Assembly (NCBI RefSeq): GCF_000015965.1
Contig: NC_009091.1
Location: 124,001 to 188,000, forward strand
Length of the DNA: 64,000 nt
DNA from: Prochlorococcus marinus str. MIT 9301
GTDB lineage: Bacteria; Cyanobacteriota; Cyanobacteriia; PCC-6307; Cyanobiaceae
Direction: 5' to 3'
In this document: piece after piece, positions 17,429 through 26,281 of the stretch
How positions within the stretch are numbered: the stretch's first letter is position 1
How the letters are laid out: every line of letters starts with the position of its first letter
Notes under the pieces: generated by a model
Database searches by the model: none
Told to the model about the DNA's origin: nothing
Seen by the model: only the letters and a program-made list of their open reading frames with translations
Translations under genes and position numbers: made by a program

Positions 17429-18781
17429 TTAAACTGATAAAGAATAGTCAACTGCTTCTTTAATATTGGATATCTCTTTGATATTTATTAAATTTTGAAA
17501 ATTATTATTTAGTTCCTCCTCTAGTTTTGGCACTACGATATTTTTGATCCCTAGTCTTACAGCTTCTTCTATCTTTGTTCGAAGGTTATTAGATTTTCTA
17601 ACCTGACCGCTCAAACCCAATTCTCCAATAAATGTGCAACTAGTCAAAGGAGGAATATTTTTCAAACTGGATAAAATTGATATTGCTACACCTAAGTCAG
17701 ATGAAGGATCATTAATCTCAAAACCCCCACCAGTAGCAATGTAACAATCAAATTCAGATAATTTTATCCCTACATGTTTTTCAATTACAGCTAGGATTTG
17801 ATGCAATCTATTGATACTTATTCCAGTGGTAGTCCTTCTTGGGTTACTGTAGAAAGTTTTATTTACCAGTGCTTGTATATCAACTGCTAATGGTCGAGTG
17901 CCTTCATTTGTAATAGTAGTTGTTACACCTGAAATATTTTCTTTATTTGTAAAAATTGAACTTGGGTTTTTTATCTCTCGTAAACCCTCATCAAGCATTT
18001 CAAAAATTCCAATCTCGAAGGTAGATCCAAATCGATTTTTTATACTTCTTAGTAATCTATGTGAGGAAATATTATCTCCTTCAAAGTTTATTACTGTATC
18101 AACTAAATGCTCTAGAGTTTTAGGGCCAGCTAAAGCACCATCTTTGGTTACATGACCAATTATTAGAAGCGCAATATTATTTTCTTTTGCAAGATTTTGT
18201 AATTCAGATGAACAGGCTCTAACTTGAGAAACCGATCCTGGAGCACTTTGCATTTCATGATTGTGGATGGCTTGAATACTATCAATAATTGCGAAATTTG
18301 GATTTAAACGTTTGATTTCTTCAATAATTAGGGATAAATTGGTTTCTGCAAAAATTTTTAAATCAATACTATTTTGATTTAATCTTTCCCATCTAATTTT
18401 TACTTGTTCTAAAGATTCTTCTGCAGTTATATATAAAACTTTCTCATTTAGAGATATTTTTCCTGCTGATTGAAGAACTATTGTGCTTTTGCCTATGCCT
18501 GGTTCTCCTCCAAGTAAAACAACAGATCCAGGAACGATTCCACCTCCAAGTACTCGATCAAATTCCATAAAACCACTTGTAAATCTTGATATTTTTTTTG
18601 ATGAAATCTCGTTAAATGATATAGATTTTTTACTATTTTTAATTTCTTGATAATTAGATCTTTTACTTTTTATTTCTTCAACAATGGAATTCCATGAGTT
18701 GCAATTTAAGCATCTACCAAAATATTGAGAAGTTTCAGATCCGCAATTCTGACAAATAAAAGTTGATAATTTGCTAGACAT
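17429..18781 (-). CDS. radA: DNA repair protein RadA
   Basis: 450 residues. N-terminal four-cysteine zinc finger CQNCGSETSQYFGRCLNC, then a RecA-like core with Walker A GGEPGIGKSTIV and the RadA-specific KNRFGST motif, and a C-terminal Lon-protease-like domain (from ~residue 285) with IATGGGFEINDPSSDLG. RadA promotes branch migration in homologous recombination. Stands alone between ycf3 (convergent) and rpaB (divergent). Confidence 0.94.
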   Translation of the reverse strand: MSSKLSTFICQNCGSETSQYFGRCLNCNSWNSIVEEIKSKRSNYQEIKNSKKSISFNEISSKKISRFTSGFMEFDRVLGGGIVPGSVVLLGGEPGIGKSTIVLQSAGKISLNEKVLYITAEESLEQVKIRWERLNQNSIDLKIFAETNLSLIIEEIKRLNPNFAIIDSIQAIHNHEMQSAPGSVSQVRACSSELQNLAKENNIALLIIGHVTKDGALAGPKTLEHLVDTVINFEGDNISSHRLLRSIKNRFGSTFEIGIFEMLDEGLREIKNPSSIFTNKENISGVTTTITNEGTRPLAVDIQALVNKTFYSNPRRTTTGISINRLHQILAVIEKHVGIKLSEFDCYIATGGGFEINDPSSDLGVAISILSSLKNIPPLTSCTFIGELGLSGQVRKSNNLRTKIEEAVRLGIKNIVVPKLEEELNNNFQNLINIKEISNIKEAVDYSLSV

Positions 18782-18888
18782 TTAGTTTTTGAATCAAGTA
18801 TTAGAACTAGAATGTTTGGGATATTGCCCCTCTACAAGTTAGATTAGGATAATAATTAATTCTCTTACTGATTAGCTAATAGAAACAA

Positions 18889-19635
18889 ATGGCTCTATCT
18901 AGTCAAACTAAAGAAACAATTCTTGTCGCAGATGACGAGGCAAGTATTAGAAGAATTTTGGAGACGCGCCTCTCCATGATTGGTTACAAAGTAGTAACTG
19001 CTCGTGATGGTAAAGAAGCACTAAAGTTATTTAAAGATTATGAGCCTGATTTAGTCGTACTTGACGTTATGATGCCAAAATTAGATGGCTATGGAGTTTG
19101 TCAAGAATTAAGGAAAGATTCTGATGTTCCAATTGTCATGTTAACTGCGTTGGGAGATGTTGCAGACAGGATCACAGGTTTAGAATTAGGGGCTGATGAC
19201 TATGTTGTTAAACCATTTAGCCCTAAGGAATTAGAAGCTAGAATTAGATGTGTTCTAAGAAGAATTGATAAAGAACAAATTCCTGGAATGCCTAATTCAG
19301 GATTAATTTTAGTTACTGATATAAAAATTGATACAAATCGAAGACAAGTTTTTAAAAGTGATGAGAGAATTAGATTAACCGGTATGGAATTTAGTCTTTT
19401 AGAGCTTTTGGTAAGTAGGTCAGGCGAGCCTTTTAGTAGGGGAGAAATTCTGAAGGAAGTTTGGGGATATACACCTGAGCGACACGTAGATACAAGAGTA
19501 GTCGATGTTCATATATCAAGATTAAGATCAAAACTGGAGGCTGATCCTGCAAATCCTGAATTGATATTGACAGCAAGGGGCACAGGATATCTTTTTCAAA
19601 GAATTGTAGATATTACTTCTTTTGACAGTAAATAA
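18889..19635 (+). CDS. rpaB: Response regulator RpaB (OmpR family, Ycf27-like)
   Basis: 248 residues. Receiver with ADDEASIRRILETRL, phospho-Asp in VVLDVMMPKLDGYG and Lys in YVVKPFSPKELEAR; DNA-binding winged helix with LTGMEFSLLELLVSRSGEPF and the C-terminal TARGTGYLFQR. RpaB, partner of the sensor Hik33/NblS, represses and tunes high-light and photosynthesis genes at HLR1 sites. Its stop is followed with no gap by the plsX ATG, coupling it to lipid synthesis. Confidence 0.92.
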   Translation: MALSSQTKETILVADDEASIRRILETRLSMIGYKVVTARDGKEALKLFKDYEPDLVVLDVMMPKLDGYGVCQELRKDSDVPIVMLTALGDVADRITGLELGADDYVVKPFSPKELEARIRCVLRRIDKEQIPGMPNSGLILVTDIKIDTNRRQVFKSDERIRLTGMEFSLLELLVSRSGEPFSRGEILKEVWGYTPERHVDTRVVDVHISRLRSKLEADPANPELILTARGTGYLFQRIVDITSFDSK

Positions 19636-21054
19636 ATGGGAAAAGAAAGTGTACAAAAAATTAATAAGCCCAGAGCTATTAGAAGATTAGTTATCTGGTA
19701 TAAAAGAAACTCGGCTGTAACTTCAATAGTAGATACTGCTGCTAGTTCTGCAGTAACCGCTAGTAATGTGGCGGGTAATGTAGTTTCTAGTGCTGGTTCC
19801 GTCGTAAGCACAGCTAGTAATGTCGCGAGTAATGTTGCAGGTAATGTCGCAGGTAATGTAGTTTCAAGCGCTGAATCTGTTGTGAATACTGCAAGTAGTG
19901 TCGTTTCAAATGCTAGCTCAATAGCAAAAAATACATTACAGCCATTAGTTTTTGACCCATTAAAAAGACTACAAAACAACGATTATATTTTAGATAAGGT
20001 GGAGGAATCTCAATCTAAAAGAATTTGGATCGCTGTTGATGGTATGGGTGGAGATTATGCTCCTGGTCCAATTCTTGAGGGTTGCCTTGAAGCAATAAGT
20101 AGATTTCCAATAAATATAAAATTCGTCGGCAAAATTGAAGAAGTTAAAGATGCAGCAGAAAAAACAGGTTTAGCAGAATTATTAGAAAATGAAATTGATA
20201 ATAATCGTCTTGAATTAATTGATAGTGGAGAACCTATTGGGATGAATGAAGAAGCTACTGCAGTTAGAAAAAGGAAAAATGCAAGTATAAACGTTGCAAT
20301 GGATTTAGTGAGAAATAATAAAGCTGAAGCTGTTTATTCAGCGGGTAATTCAGGCGCCATGATGGCTTCTGCCATATTTAGAATTGGGCGATTGAAAGGG
20401 ATTGATAGACCAGCTATAGGAGCATTATTTCCAACAAGAGATCAAACTCGCCCGGTATTAGTTTTAGATGTTGGTGCAAATACTGATTGTAAACCATCTT
20501 ATCTGCATCAATTTGCTCTTCTAGGTAATATTTATGCAAAAGATGTCTTACAAGTAAAAAAACCAAGAATTGGACTTTTAAATATCGGAGAAGAAGAATG
20601 CAAAGGTAATGATTTATCTCTAAAAACATTTGAATTATTATCCTCTGAAAAAAGTTTTGATTTTGGAGGTAATTGTGAAGGGAGAGATGTATTATCAGGT
20701 AATTTCGATGTAGTAGTCTGTGATGGATTTACTGGAAATATATTATTGAAATTTCTTGAATCTGTGGGAGGAGTGTTATTAGACATTTTGAGATCTGAGC
20801 TACCTCGTGGAAGGCGGGGGAAAGTTGGCTCAGCTTTTTTAAAAAGTAATCTACTTAGAATTAAGAAAAGGCTAGATCATGCCGAACATGGGGGAGCTTT
20901 ATTACTTGGGGTGAATGGTATTTGCGTTATTGGTCATGGAAGTAGCAAATCTTTATCAGTAGTTAGTGCTCTTCGCTTGGCACACTCCGCAGTGAATCAT
21001 GGTGTTATGGAAAATTTAAATCAACTGCAAAAGCTTCAAGTTTTAAATTCATAA
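19636..21054 (+). CDS. plsX: Phosphate acyltransferase PlsX with N-terminal extension
   Basis: 472 residues against about 330-350 for typical PlsX. The core begins near residue 129 with RIWIAVDGMGGDYAPGPI and runs through AVYSAGNSGAMMASA, DVGANTDCKPSYLHQF and GICVIGHGSS. It converts acyl-ACP to acyl phosphate for phospholipid synthesis at the inner membrane face. The first ~128 residues are extra: a basic start, then residues ~35-97 of V/A/S/N/G heptads such as VVSSAGS, VVSTASN, VVSSAES, VVNTASS and VVSNASS. These could form an amphipathic membrane-binding helix. Follows rpaB directly. Confidence 0.92.
   Translation: MGKESVQKINKPRAIRRLVIWYKRNSAVTSIVDTAASSAVTASNVAGNVVSSAGSVVSTASNVASNVAGNVAGNVVSSAESVVNTASSVVSNASSIAKNTLQPLVFDPLKRLQNNDYILDKVEESQSKRIWIAVDGMGGDYAPGPILEGCLEAISRFPINIKFVGKIEEVKDAAEKTGLAELLENEIDNNRLELIDSGEPIGMNEEATAVRKRKNASINVAMDLVRNNKAEAVYSAGNSGAMMASAIFRIGRLKGIDRPAIGALFPTRDQTRPVLVLDVGANTDCKPSYLHQFALLGNIYAKDVLQVKKPRIGLLNIGEEECKGNDLSLKTFELLSSEKSFDFGGNCEGRDVLSGNFDVVVCDGFTGNILLKFLESVGGVLLDILRSELPRGRRGKVGSAFLKSNLLRIKKRLDHAEHGGALLLGVNGICVIGHGSSKSLSVVSALRLAHSAVNHGVMENLNQLQKLQVLNS
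19738..19926 (+). repeat. Repeat-coding segment in the PlsX extension
   Basis: Encodes roughly nine degenerate seven-residue units of the type V-V-S-x-A-x-S/N. At DNA level short units such as GTCGCAGGTAAT recur in tandem (around 19833-19860), so the tract may expand and contract. Confidence 0.65.
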
Positions 21055-21063
21055 AACATAATG

Positions 21064-21083
21064 AGTCAAATTTATGTTTGACT
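21064..21083. promoter_or_regulatory. Inverted repeat between plsX and fabH
   Basis: AGTCAAA, loop TTTATG, TTTGACT: a 7-base perfect dyad in the 53-base gap, followed by AATATAAG rather than a T run. More likely an operator or RNA-processing hairpin than a terminator. Confidence 0.35.
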
Positions 21084-21107
21084 AATATAAGTAACTAAAA
21101 AACTCTT

Positions 21108-22115
21108 TTGGAAGGAATAGATTTTAATCAGATTGGAGTATCATTCAAGGGAAGCGGAAGTTATGTGCCTGATCAAATATTAACCAATCAAAAAATTAGT
21201 CAAAAGGTTGATACAAGCAATGAATGGATAAAATCTAGAACAGGAATTTCTGAGAGAAGAATCTCTAGCTTAGGAGATAATGTTAATGAGATGGGTTATA
21301 AGGCGGCTCTAACTGCTATAGAAATGGCTAATTGGGATATTAAAACAGTTGATTTGATTGTTTTAGCTACTTCTACTCCGCATGATTTATTTGGATCAGC
21401 GCCATCCATCCAAGCAAAATTAGGGGCAGCTAATGCTGTAGCTTTTGATTTAACTGCAGCATGTAGTGGCTTCTTATTTGCCTTAATTACAACCTCACAA
21501 TTTTTAAAAGGTGGTAGTTTTAAAAGGGCTATTGTTATAGGAGCAGATCAACTATCAAGCTTTGTTGATTGGAATGATAGAAGGAGTTGCATTCTTTTTG
21601 GAGATGGTGCGGGTGCATTAGCAATTGAAGCCACTAATCAATTTGATAATTTAATTGGTTTTGATATGAGAACTGACGGAGAAAGGGGTTCTTTTCTTAA
21701 TCTCCCATCAAAAAATAATAAGGATTTAATAATTGATAACATTGATTTTTTAAGTGGAGCTTTTTCTCCAATTCAGATGAATGGTCAGGAAGTGTATAAA
21801 TTTGCAGTTAGAGAAGTTCCGATAATTCTTGAAAAGTTGTTTAATAAAACGCACTATACTTCAGATGAAGTTGATTGGCTTGTACTGCATCAAGCTAATC
21901 AAAGGATATTGGACTCTGTAGGAGATAGGTTAAAAATCCCTAGAGAAAAAATTCTTAGCAATTTAGAAAAATACGGTAATACTTCAGCAGCAACAATTCC
22001 ACTAGTGATAGATGAGGCTATTAGAAGTAATAGAATTAAACAAAATGATATTATTGCCACAAGTGGTTTTGGTGCTGGGTTAAGTTGGGGTGCAGCCCTC
22101 ATTAAATGGGGTTAA
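21108..22115 (+). CDS. fabH: 3-oxoacyl-ACP synthase III
   Basis: 335 residues from a TTG start. FabH condenses acetyl-CoA with malonyl-ACP to begin fatty acid synthesis. The active-site Cys is in DLTAACSGFLFAL, the His in WLVLHQANQRILDSV and the Asn in YGNTSAATIPL, completing the Cys-His-Asn triad. N-terminal SFKGSGSYVPDQILTN and DEWI-like NEWIKSRTGI are standard. Part of the plsX-fabH-fabD-plsC run; overlaps the fabD upstream region. Confidence 0.95.
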   Translation: MEGIDFNQIGVSFKGSGSYVPDQILTNQKISQKVDTSNEWIKSRTGISERRISSLGDNVNEMGYKAALTAIEMANWDIKTVDLIVLATSTPHDLFGSAPSIQAKLGAANAVAFDLTAACSGFLFALITTSQFLKGGSFKRAIVIGADQLSSFVDWNDRRSCILFGDGAGALAIEATNQFDNLIGFDMRTDGERGSFLNLPSKNNKDLIIDNIDFLSGAFSPIQMNGQEVYKFAVREVPIILEKLFNKTHYTSDEVDWLVLHQANQRILDSVGDRLKIPREKILSNLEKYGNTSAATIPLVIDEAIRSNRIKQNDIIATSGFGAGLSWGAALIKWG

Positions 22116-22129
22116 AAAAAAGGAGCATT

Positions 22130-23026
22130 ATGACAGTTGCATGGGTATTCCCTGGACAGGGTTCGCAAAAAATTGGAATGGCAAAACAAATTGAAAATTT
22201 GCCAAATACAAAAGAGAGGTTTAATTATGCATCTGAGATATTTGAGAGAAATTTATTTGAAATTTGTGAGTTAAATACTGAACCAACAAATCCTCTTATC
22301 GATTTAAATAACACAAGAAATACACAAATATGTCTTTTTTTGGTTGAATCAATTTTATTAGATGCCTTAAAAAAGAAAGGTTTTAAGCCAACTTATGTTG
22401 CTGGACATAGTCTAGGAGAAATCACTGCACTATATTGTGCGGATGTTTTTTCATTCGAAGATTGTGTTTCTCTAATAAAAGAAAGGTCTCAATTAATGGT
22501 AAATTCTGGGGAAGGATCTATGGCAGCAGTAATTGGTTTTGATAGAAATCAACTTGATCTATTAGTACAAAAAATTGATGATATTGTGATTGCTAATGAT
22601 AATAGTTCTTCCCAAGTTGTCTTATCCGGATCTGCTGAAGCATTAGATGATTTATCGAGAGAAATTTCTTGTAAAAGATTCTTGAAATTAAATGTTTCAG
22701 GTGCATTTCATTCCCCATTTATGAATGAACCTTCATCAAAATTTTCTGAATATTTAAAACAGATTAAATTCAATAATCCCTCTTTCCCAGTCATAAGCAA
22801 TTACGAACCTTCACTTTGTAGTGATCCCAACGAGCTTAAAATTAGATTAGAAAAGCAAATGTGTAATGGTGTGAGGTGGCGAGAAACTATGGATTTAATG
22901 GCAAAAGATACTGATCTTCATATTGTTGAAATAGGCCCTTCTAATGTACTAAGCGGTTTAGGAAAAAGACATCTTAAAGATGTAAAAATTTCTCAAGTTT
23001 CATCTTCTGATCAAATATCATATTAA
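22130..23026 (+). CDS. fabD: Malonyl-CoA:ACP transacylase
   Basis: 298 residues from the ATG at 22130, chosen because an AGGAG ribosome site lies just upstream (22121-22125); an in-frame ATG at 22106 overlapping fabH is less likely. FabD loads malonyl onto ACP. Motifs: FPGQGSQKIGMAKQ, the nucleophile serine in VAGHSLGEITALYCA and the catalytic His in SGAFHSPFM. Located between fabH and plsC. Confidence 0.94.
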   Translation: MTVAWVFPGQGSQKIGMAKQIENLPNTKERFNYASEIFERNLFEICELNTEPTNPLIDLNNTRNTQICLFLVESILLDALKKKGFKPTYVAGHSLGEITALYCADVFSFEDCVSLIKERSQLMVNSGEGSMAAVIGFDRNQLDLLVQKIDDIVIANDNSSSQVVLSGSAEALDDLSREISCKRFLKLNVSGAFHSPFMNEPSSKFSEYLKQIKFNNPSFPVISNYEPSLCSDPNELKIRLEKQMCNGVRWRETMDLMAKDTDLHIVEIGPSNVLSGLGKRHLKDVKISQVSSSDQISY

Positions 23027-23031
23027 TCTTT

Positions 23032-23652
23032 ATGAAAAATGATGTTTTTCAAAAATTAATCTATCAATTAGTAAGCAAACTTTTAGTATTTCCAATTTAT
23101 AAATTTGTATTTAGAGGTTGTTTGATAGGTAGAGAAAATATTCCGCAAAAAGATTCTTTTATAGTTGTTTCTAATCATGGTTCTTTGCTTGACCCTCCTT
23201 TGTTAGGACATGCACTTGGACGTAATATATCTTTTATGGCTAAGGCAGAACTTTTTAAAGTGCCTTTTCTTGGCTTTATTATCAAGGCTTGTGGAGCATA
23301 TCCTGTAAAAAGAGGAATTGCGGATAAAAATACAATTAAAACAGCATGTAAAAAATTATCAAATGATAATTGTATTGGAATTTTTATTGATGGTACTCGT
23401 CAAAAAAATGGTCGAGTGAATAAGCCCAAACAAGGTGCAGCATTATTAGCTTTTAAAAATCAAAAATTATTATTGCCTGTTGCAATAGTTAATTCTCATA
23501 GGGTAATGAGATTTAAATTCTGTATTCCTTTATTTTCAAAAATAGTTATTAAAGTTGGAAAACCTTTTCAACCTCCACAAAGTTCATCAAGAGATGATCT
23601 AAATTCTTTAACAAAGCGCCTTCAAGATGAAATTAATTATTTGATTGGATGA
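23032..23652 (+). CDS. plsC: 1-acyl-sn-glycerol-3-phosphate acyltransferase
   Basis: 206 residues. The HX4D motif appears as NHGSLLDPP, followed by the FIDGTRQKNGR block (the EGTR-type motif with D for E) and the PVAIVNSHRVM segment. PlsC esterifies lysophosphatidic acid to phosphatidic acid at the membrane. It is 5 bases after fabD and closes the lipid operon that opens with plsX, the other acyltransferase-pathway enzyme. Confidence 0.9.
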   Translation: MKNDVFQKLIYQLVSKLLVFPIYKFVFRGCLIGRENIPQKDSFIVVSNHGSLLDPPLLGHALGRNISFMAKAELFKVPFLGFIIKACGAYPVKRGIADKNTIKTACKKLSNDNCIGIFIDGTRQKNGRVNKPKQGAALLAFKNQKLLLPVAIVNSHRVMRFKFCIPLFSKIVIKVGKPFQPPQSSSRDDLNSLTKRLQDEINYLIG

Positions 23653-23656
23653 ATAT

Positions 23657-24310
23657 TTAGTTAATTGGAGAAATAGGGTAAAGAGGCAAAACTGTTTTCC
23701 AGGAATCTACATTTGAATTTAATAAATTTTTATTAGACAAATCTAATAGTTCTTTTAAATCTTCTTTAGCATCATAAATAGCTTCAAAAAAAAGTTCTTT
23801 GCTATCAAGTTCTTTTATAACTTTTGGTAAAACTGTTTCTCGAATGACTAGATCAGAGGTATTTTTTTCGTTATGACAAATTTCATATTTACCAGCAATA
23901 ATACCCTTTCGTTTTAATTTTTTGTAAATCCAGAATGATTTTTTGTTTATGAAGATATTATTTTTTGATGCAATTCTTTTTGCCATTATTTCAAATGAAC
24001 TAAAACTGTCTAGAGGACAATTTATTTGTTGTGAGATAGTTCTTGCTAAAACTACAATAAGTCGTGAGGCATTAAAATTTGCAGGCCCTACACTAACAGA
24101 TAACTTATTTACTTTTTGTAAATTTTCTTTGGAAATGAATTTGATAAGGTCATTTATTAAATTGTTGCAAAGGTCGTTATCAAATTTTTTGATGAATAAT
24201 TGATCAGATTCAGAGTTATTGTTTTTTCTATAACCAAAGCCAAAAGAATTGTCTGTGCTGTAGATCACTAGTATAGGGTAATTTTCTCTTTGTTTTAGTT
24301 TATTTGTCAT
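23657..24310 (-). CDS. tsaB: tRNA threonylcarbamoyladenosine biosynthesis protein TsaB
   Basis: 217 residues, ASKHA-like fold. The segments LVIYSTDNSFGFGYRK and KLSVSVGPANFNASRLIVVLARTIS correspond to the TsaB nucleotide-fold strand and the conserved GPGSFTGLR-type motif, here degenerated to GPANFNASR. TsaB partners TsaD and TsaE in making t6A37 on ANN-decoding tRNAs. Downstream of ycf34 by 9 bases on the same strand. The degenerate motif lowers certainty. Confidence 0.75.
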   Translation of the reverse strand: MTNKLKQRENYPILVIYSTDNSFGFGYRKNNNSESDQLFIKKFDNDLCNNLINDLIKFISKENLQKVNKLSVSVGPANFNASRLIVVLARTISQQINCPLDSFSSFEIMAKRIASKNNIFINKKSFWIYKKLKRKGIIAGKYEICHNEKNTSDLVIRETVLPKVIKELDSKELFFEAIYDAKEDLKELLDLSNKNLLNSNVDSWKTVLPLYPISPIN

Positions 24311-24319
24311 CTATTACCT

Positions 24320-24571
24320 TTAAACAGGTAATTCCATGCCAGGGTTACATTTAGACCATTTCCCAAATTCATTTTTAAAACTTTCACAAGATTGGACATC
24401 CCAATCAGTTTTATAATCACCATTATTATCTTTAACTATACTGACATGAATGAATGGTTTTTTTGCTTTAAAATCAGGTAGATCACAAATGTGATCAACA
24501 CCATGATTATTTTCAACATCATGATATGTAATACATCTATCAACCCATTTACAGTTGATGCAAATGCACAT
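24320..24571 (-). CDS. ycf34: Ycf34 iron-sulfur protein
   Basis: 83 residues. The pattern MCICINCKWVDRCITYH and the late QSCESF ... KWSKCNPG give the conserved cysteines of Ycf34, a small Fe-S protein of cyanobacteria and red-algal plastids linked to photosynthetic gene regulation. Length is typical. Co-directional with tsaB and divergent from the CCA enzyme gene. Confidence 0.88.
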   Translation of the reverse strand: MCICINCKWVDRCITYHDVENNHGVDHICDLPDFKAKKPFIHVSIVKDNNGDYKTDWDVQSCESFKNEFGKWSKCNPGMELPV

Positions 24572-24585
24572 AATAAATAAATAAA

Positions 24586-25803
24586 ATGAAAAATAGCGTT
24601 CTCACAGATCATACACTAATTATTGATGAATTAGAAAAAAGTATAAAATTTCATAATTTGAATTTTATATTAGGTTTTTTACCTAAAGGATCATATTTGG
24701 TTGGCGGTTACATAAGGGATATTATTTTAGGAAGAAAAACTGAAAAGCTAGATGTTGATATTGTGGTACCTTTAAAAGCAATTGAAATTGGGAAAAAGAT
24801 TGCAGAAAATATTGAATCAAAATTTATAGTTTTAGATGAAAAAAGAGAAGTAGTAAGAATTTTTCTTAATAATATTGATATTGATATTGCTAATCAAGTT
24901 TCATCTACGATAGAAGGAGATTTGTTTTCTAGAGACTTTTCGATTAATTCAATTGCTTTTTTATTAGATAAGAAATGTTTGTTAGATCCATTAAATGGTC
25001 TTAAAGATCTAGAGATTTCTTTGCTTAGAAGTCATTCTGAAAAAAATTTACTGAATGATCCTTTGCGAATATTAAGATGTTTTCGATTTGTTTCGGAATT
25101 GAATTTTAAAATTGATCTTAATTTAATTACTTTTATAAAAAAAAATAAAGTGAAATTATATATTGCTGCTAAAGAGAGAATTAATTATGAAATACAGAAA
25201 ATAGTTAATGGAGCGAATGCTCTTGAGGCAGTATTGCTGATAAAAAAATTAAATATATTTGGTATTGATAATTTATTTGAAGATTCTTTTTTTTTGGATT
25301 TAGAGAAAATTAATTATGCAGAACTTAATCAGGAAGAAAAAGAAAAATTTTTACCATCATTTTTTATTGCTCAAATTTTAGATGTTGTATCTCTAGAGAA
25401 ACTTAAATTTAGTAAAGCTGAAATTTCAAAAACTAAGTTATTACGAAAATGGCATTTTTTGTTGGAGAAAAAAAATATCTCTCAATTAACTGAAGCAGAA
25501 AGATTTGCATTACATAAAGAATTAGAGATGTTTCTTCCATTATTTATTTTTTATTTACCTCAAAACTCTCGATTAGATTGGCTTCATAGATGGCGTGACA
25601 ACAATGATAAATTATTCCATCCTTCAAACTTACTTAATGGTGATGTAATTAAAAAAAATTTAAAAATAAAGGATGGGCCTATCTTAGGAGAGCTTTTACA
25701 GTATCTTTCGAAAGAACTTGCGTATAAAAGATTGAATAATTTTGATGAAGCTATTTATAAAGCAAAGCGATGGATTGAACAAAATGCGCCAAAATGTGAT
25801 TAA
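24586..25803 (+). CDS. tRNA nucleotidyltransferase / poly(A) polymerase family (CCA-adding)
   Basis: 405 residues. Class II nucleotidyltransferase core: YLVGGYIRDIILGRKTEKLDVDIVV contains the metal-binding DxD, with the second block RDFSINSIAF and the DPLRILRCFRFVSEL arm. The only tRNA in the window (Asn) lacks an encoded CCA, so CCA addition is required in this cell. The last ~200 residues are helical and divergent, so whether it adds CCA or poly(A) is not proven by sequence. Confidence 0.88.
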   Translation: MKNSVLTDHTLIIDELEKSIKFHNLNFILGFLPKGSYLVGGYIRDIILGRKTEKLDVDIVVPLKAIEIGKKIAENIESKFIVLDEKREVVRIFLNNIDIDIANQVSSTIEGDLFSRDFSINSIAFLLDKKCLLDPLNGLKDLEISLLRSHSEKNLLNDPLRILRCFRFVSELNFKIDLNLITFIKKNKVKLYIAAKERINYEIQKIVNGANALEAVLLIKKLNIFGIDNLFEDSFFLDLEKINYAELNQEEKEKFLPSFFIAQILDVVSLEKLKFSKAEISKTKLLRKWHFLLEKKNISQLTEAERFALHKELEMFLPLFIFYLPQNSRLDWLHRWRDNNDKLFHPSNLLNGDVIKKNLKIKDGPILGELLQYLSKELAYKRLNNFDEAIYKAKRWIEQNAPKCD

Positions 25804-25861
25804 ATACACATAGCTTAGTTTTGTTTAGAAGTTCAGACTTCAAAATCATTTTTAAAAATTT

Positions 25862-26281
25862 ATGAGCATTCGCATTTACGTTGGCAACTTACCACAAGGA
25901 TTTAATCCAAAAGAATTTGATACACTTTTAAAGTCAGTTTCTGATTCGATCAGATTTAAAGCAGTTCTAGATAAGGAAACTAAGGAATGCAGAGGTTTTG
26001 GTTTTGCGACAACTAATAATGAAGATAATGCTAATTTATTAATTCAAAAGTTAAATGGTTTTGAATTTAATGGTTCTAAATTAAGAGTAGAGCTATCAGA
26101 AAAGAAAGATTCTGCTTCAAATAAAAGAAATGGTGGAAAATTAAATAAGAATAAGAAGAGGAAAGACTTTAAGAAAATTGTTCACAGTGATGCCCCTAAC
26201 TTAGAAGCTCCTGATCCAAGATGGGCTGGAGAACTATCTAAATTAAAAGATTTGTTAGCTAATCAGAAGACTCCTGCTTAG
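25862..26281 (+). CDS. RRM-type RNA-binding protein
   Basis: 139 residues. A single RRM occupies residues ~2-82 with RNP2 IYVGNLP and RNP1 RGFGFATT. A lysine/asparagine-rich linker follows, then a conserved-looking tail DPRWAGELSKLKDLLANQ. Cyanobacterial Rbp proteins bind RNA and include cold-responsive and thylakoid mRNA-localising members. The tail is longer than in minimal Rbp proteins and may be a separate interaction element. Confidence 0.88.
   Translation: MSIRIYVGNLPQGFNPKEFDTLLKSVSDSIRFKAVLDKETKECRGFGFATTNNEDNANLLIQKLNGFEFNGSKLRVELSEKKDSASNKRNGGKLNKNKKRKDFKKIVHSDAPNLEAPDPRWAGELSKLKDLLANQKTPA

Noticed and set aside
19596..19979. Long minus-strand open frame opposite the PlsX extension
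   Set aside because: Its LPATLLA-type repeats are simply the complement of the heptad coding repeats and it overlaps rpaB and plsX.
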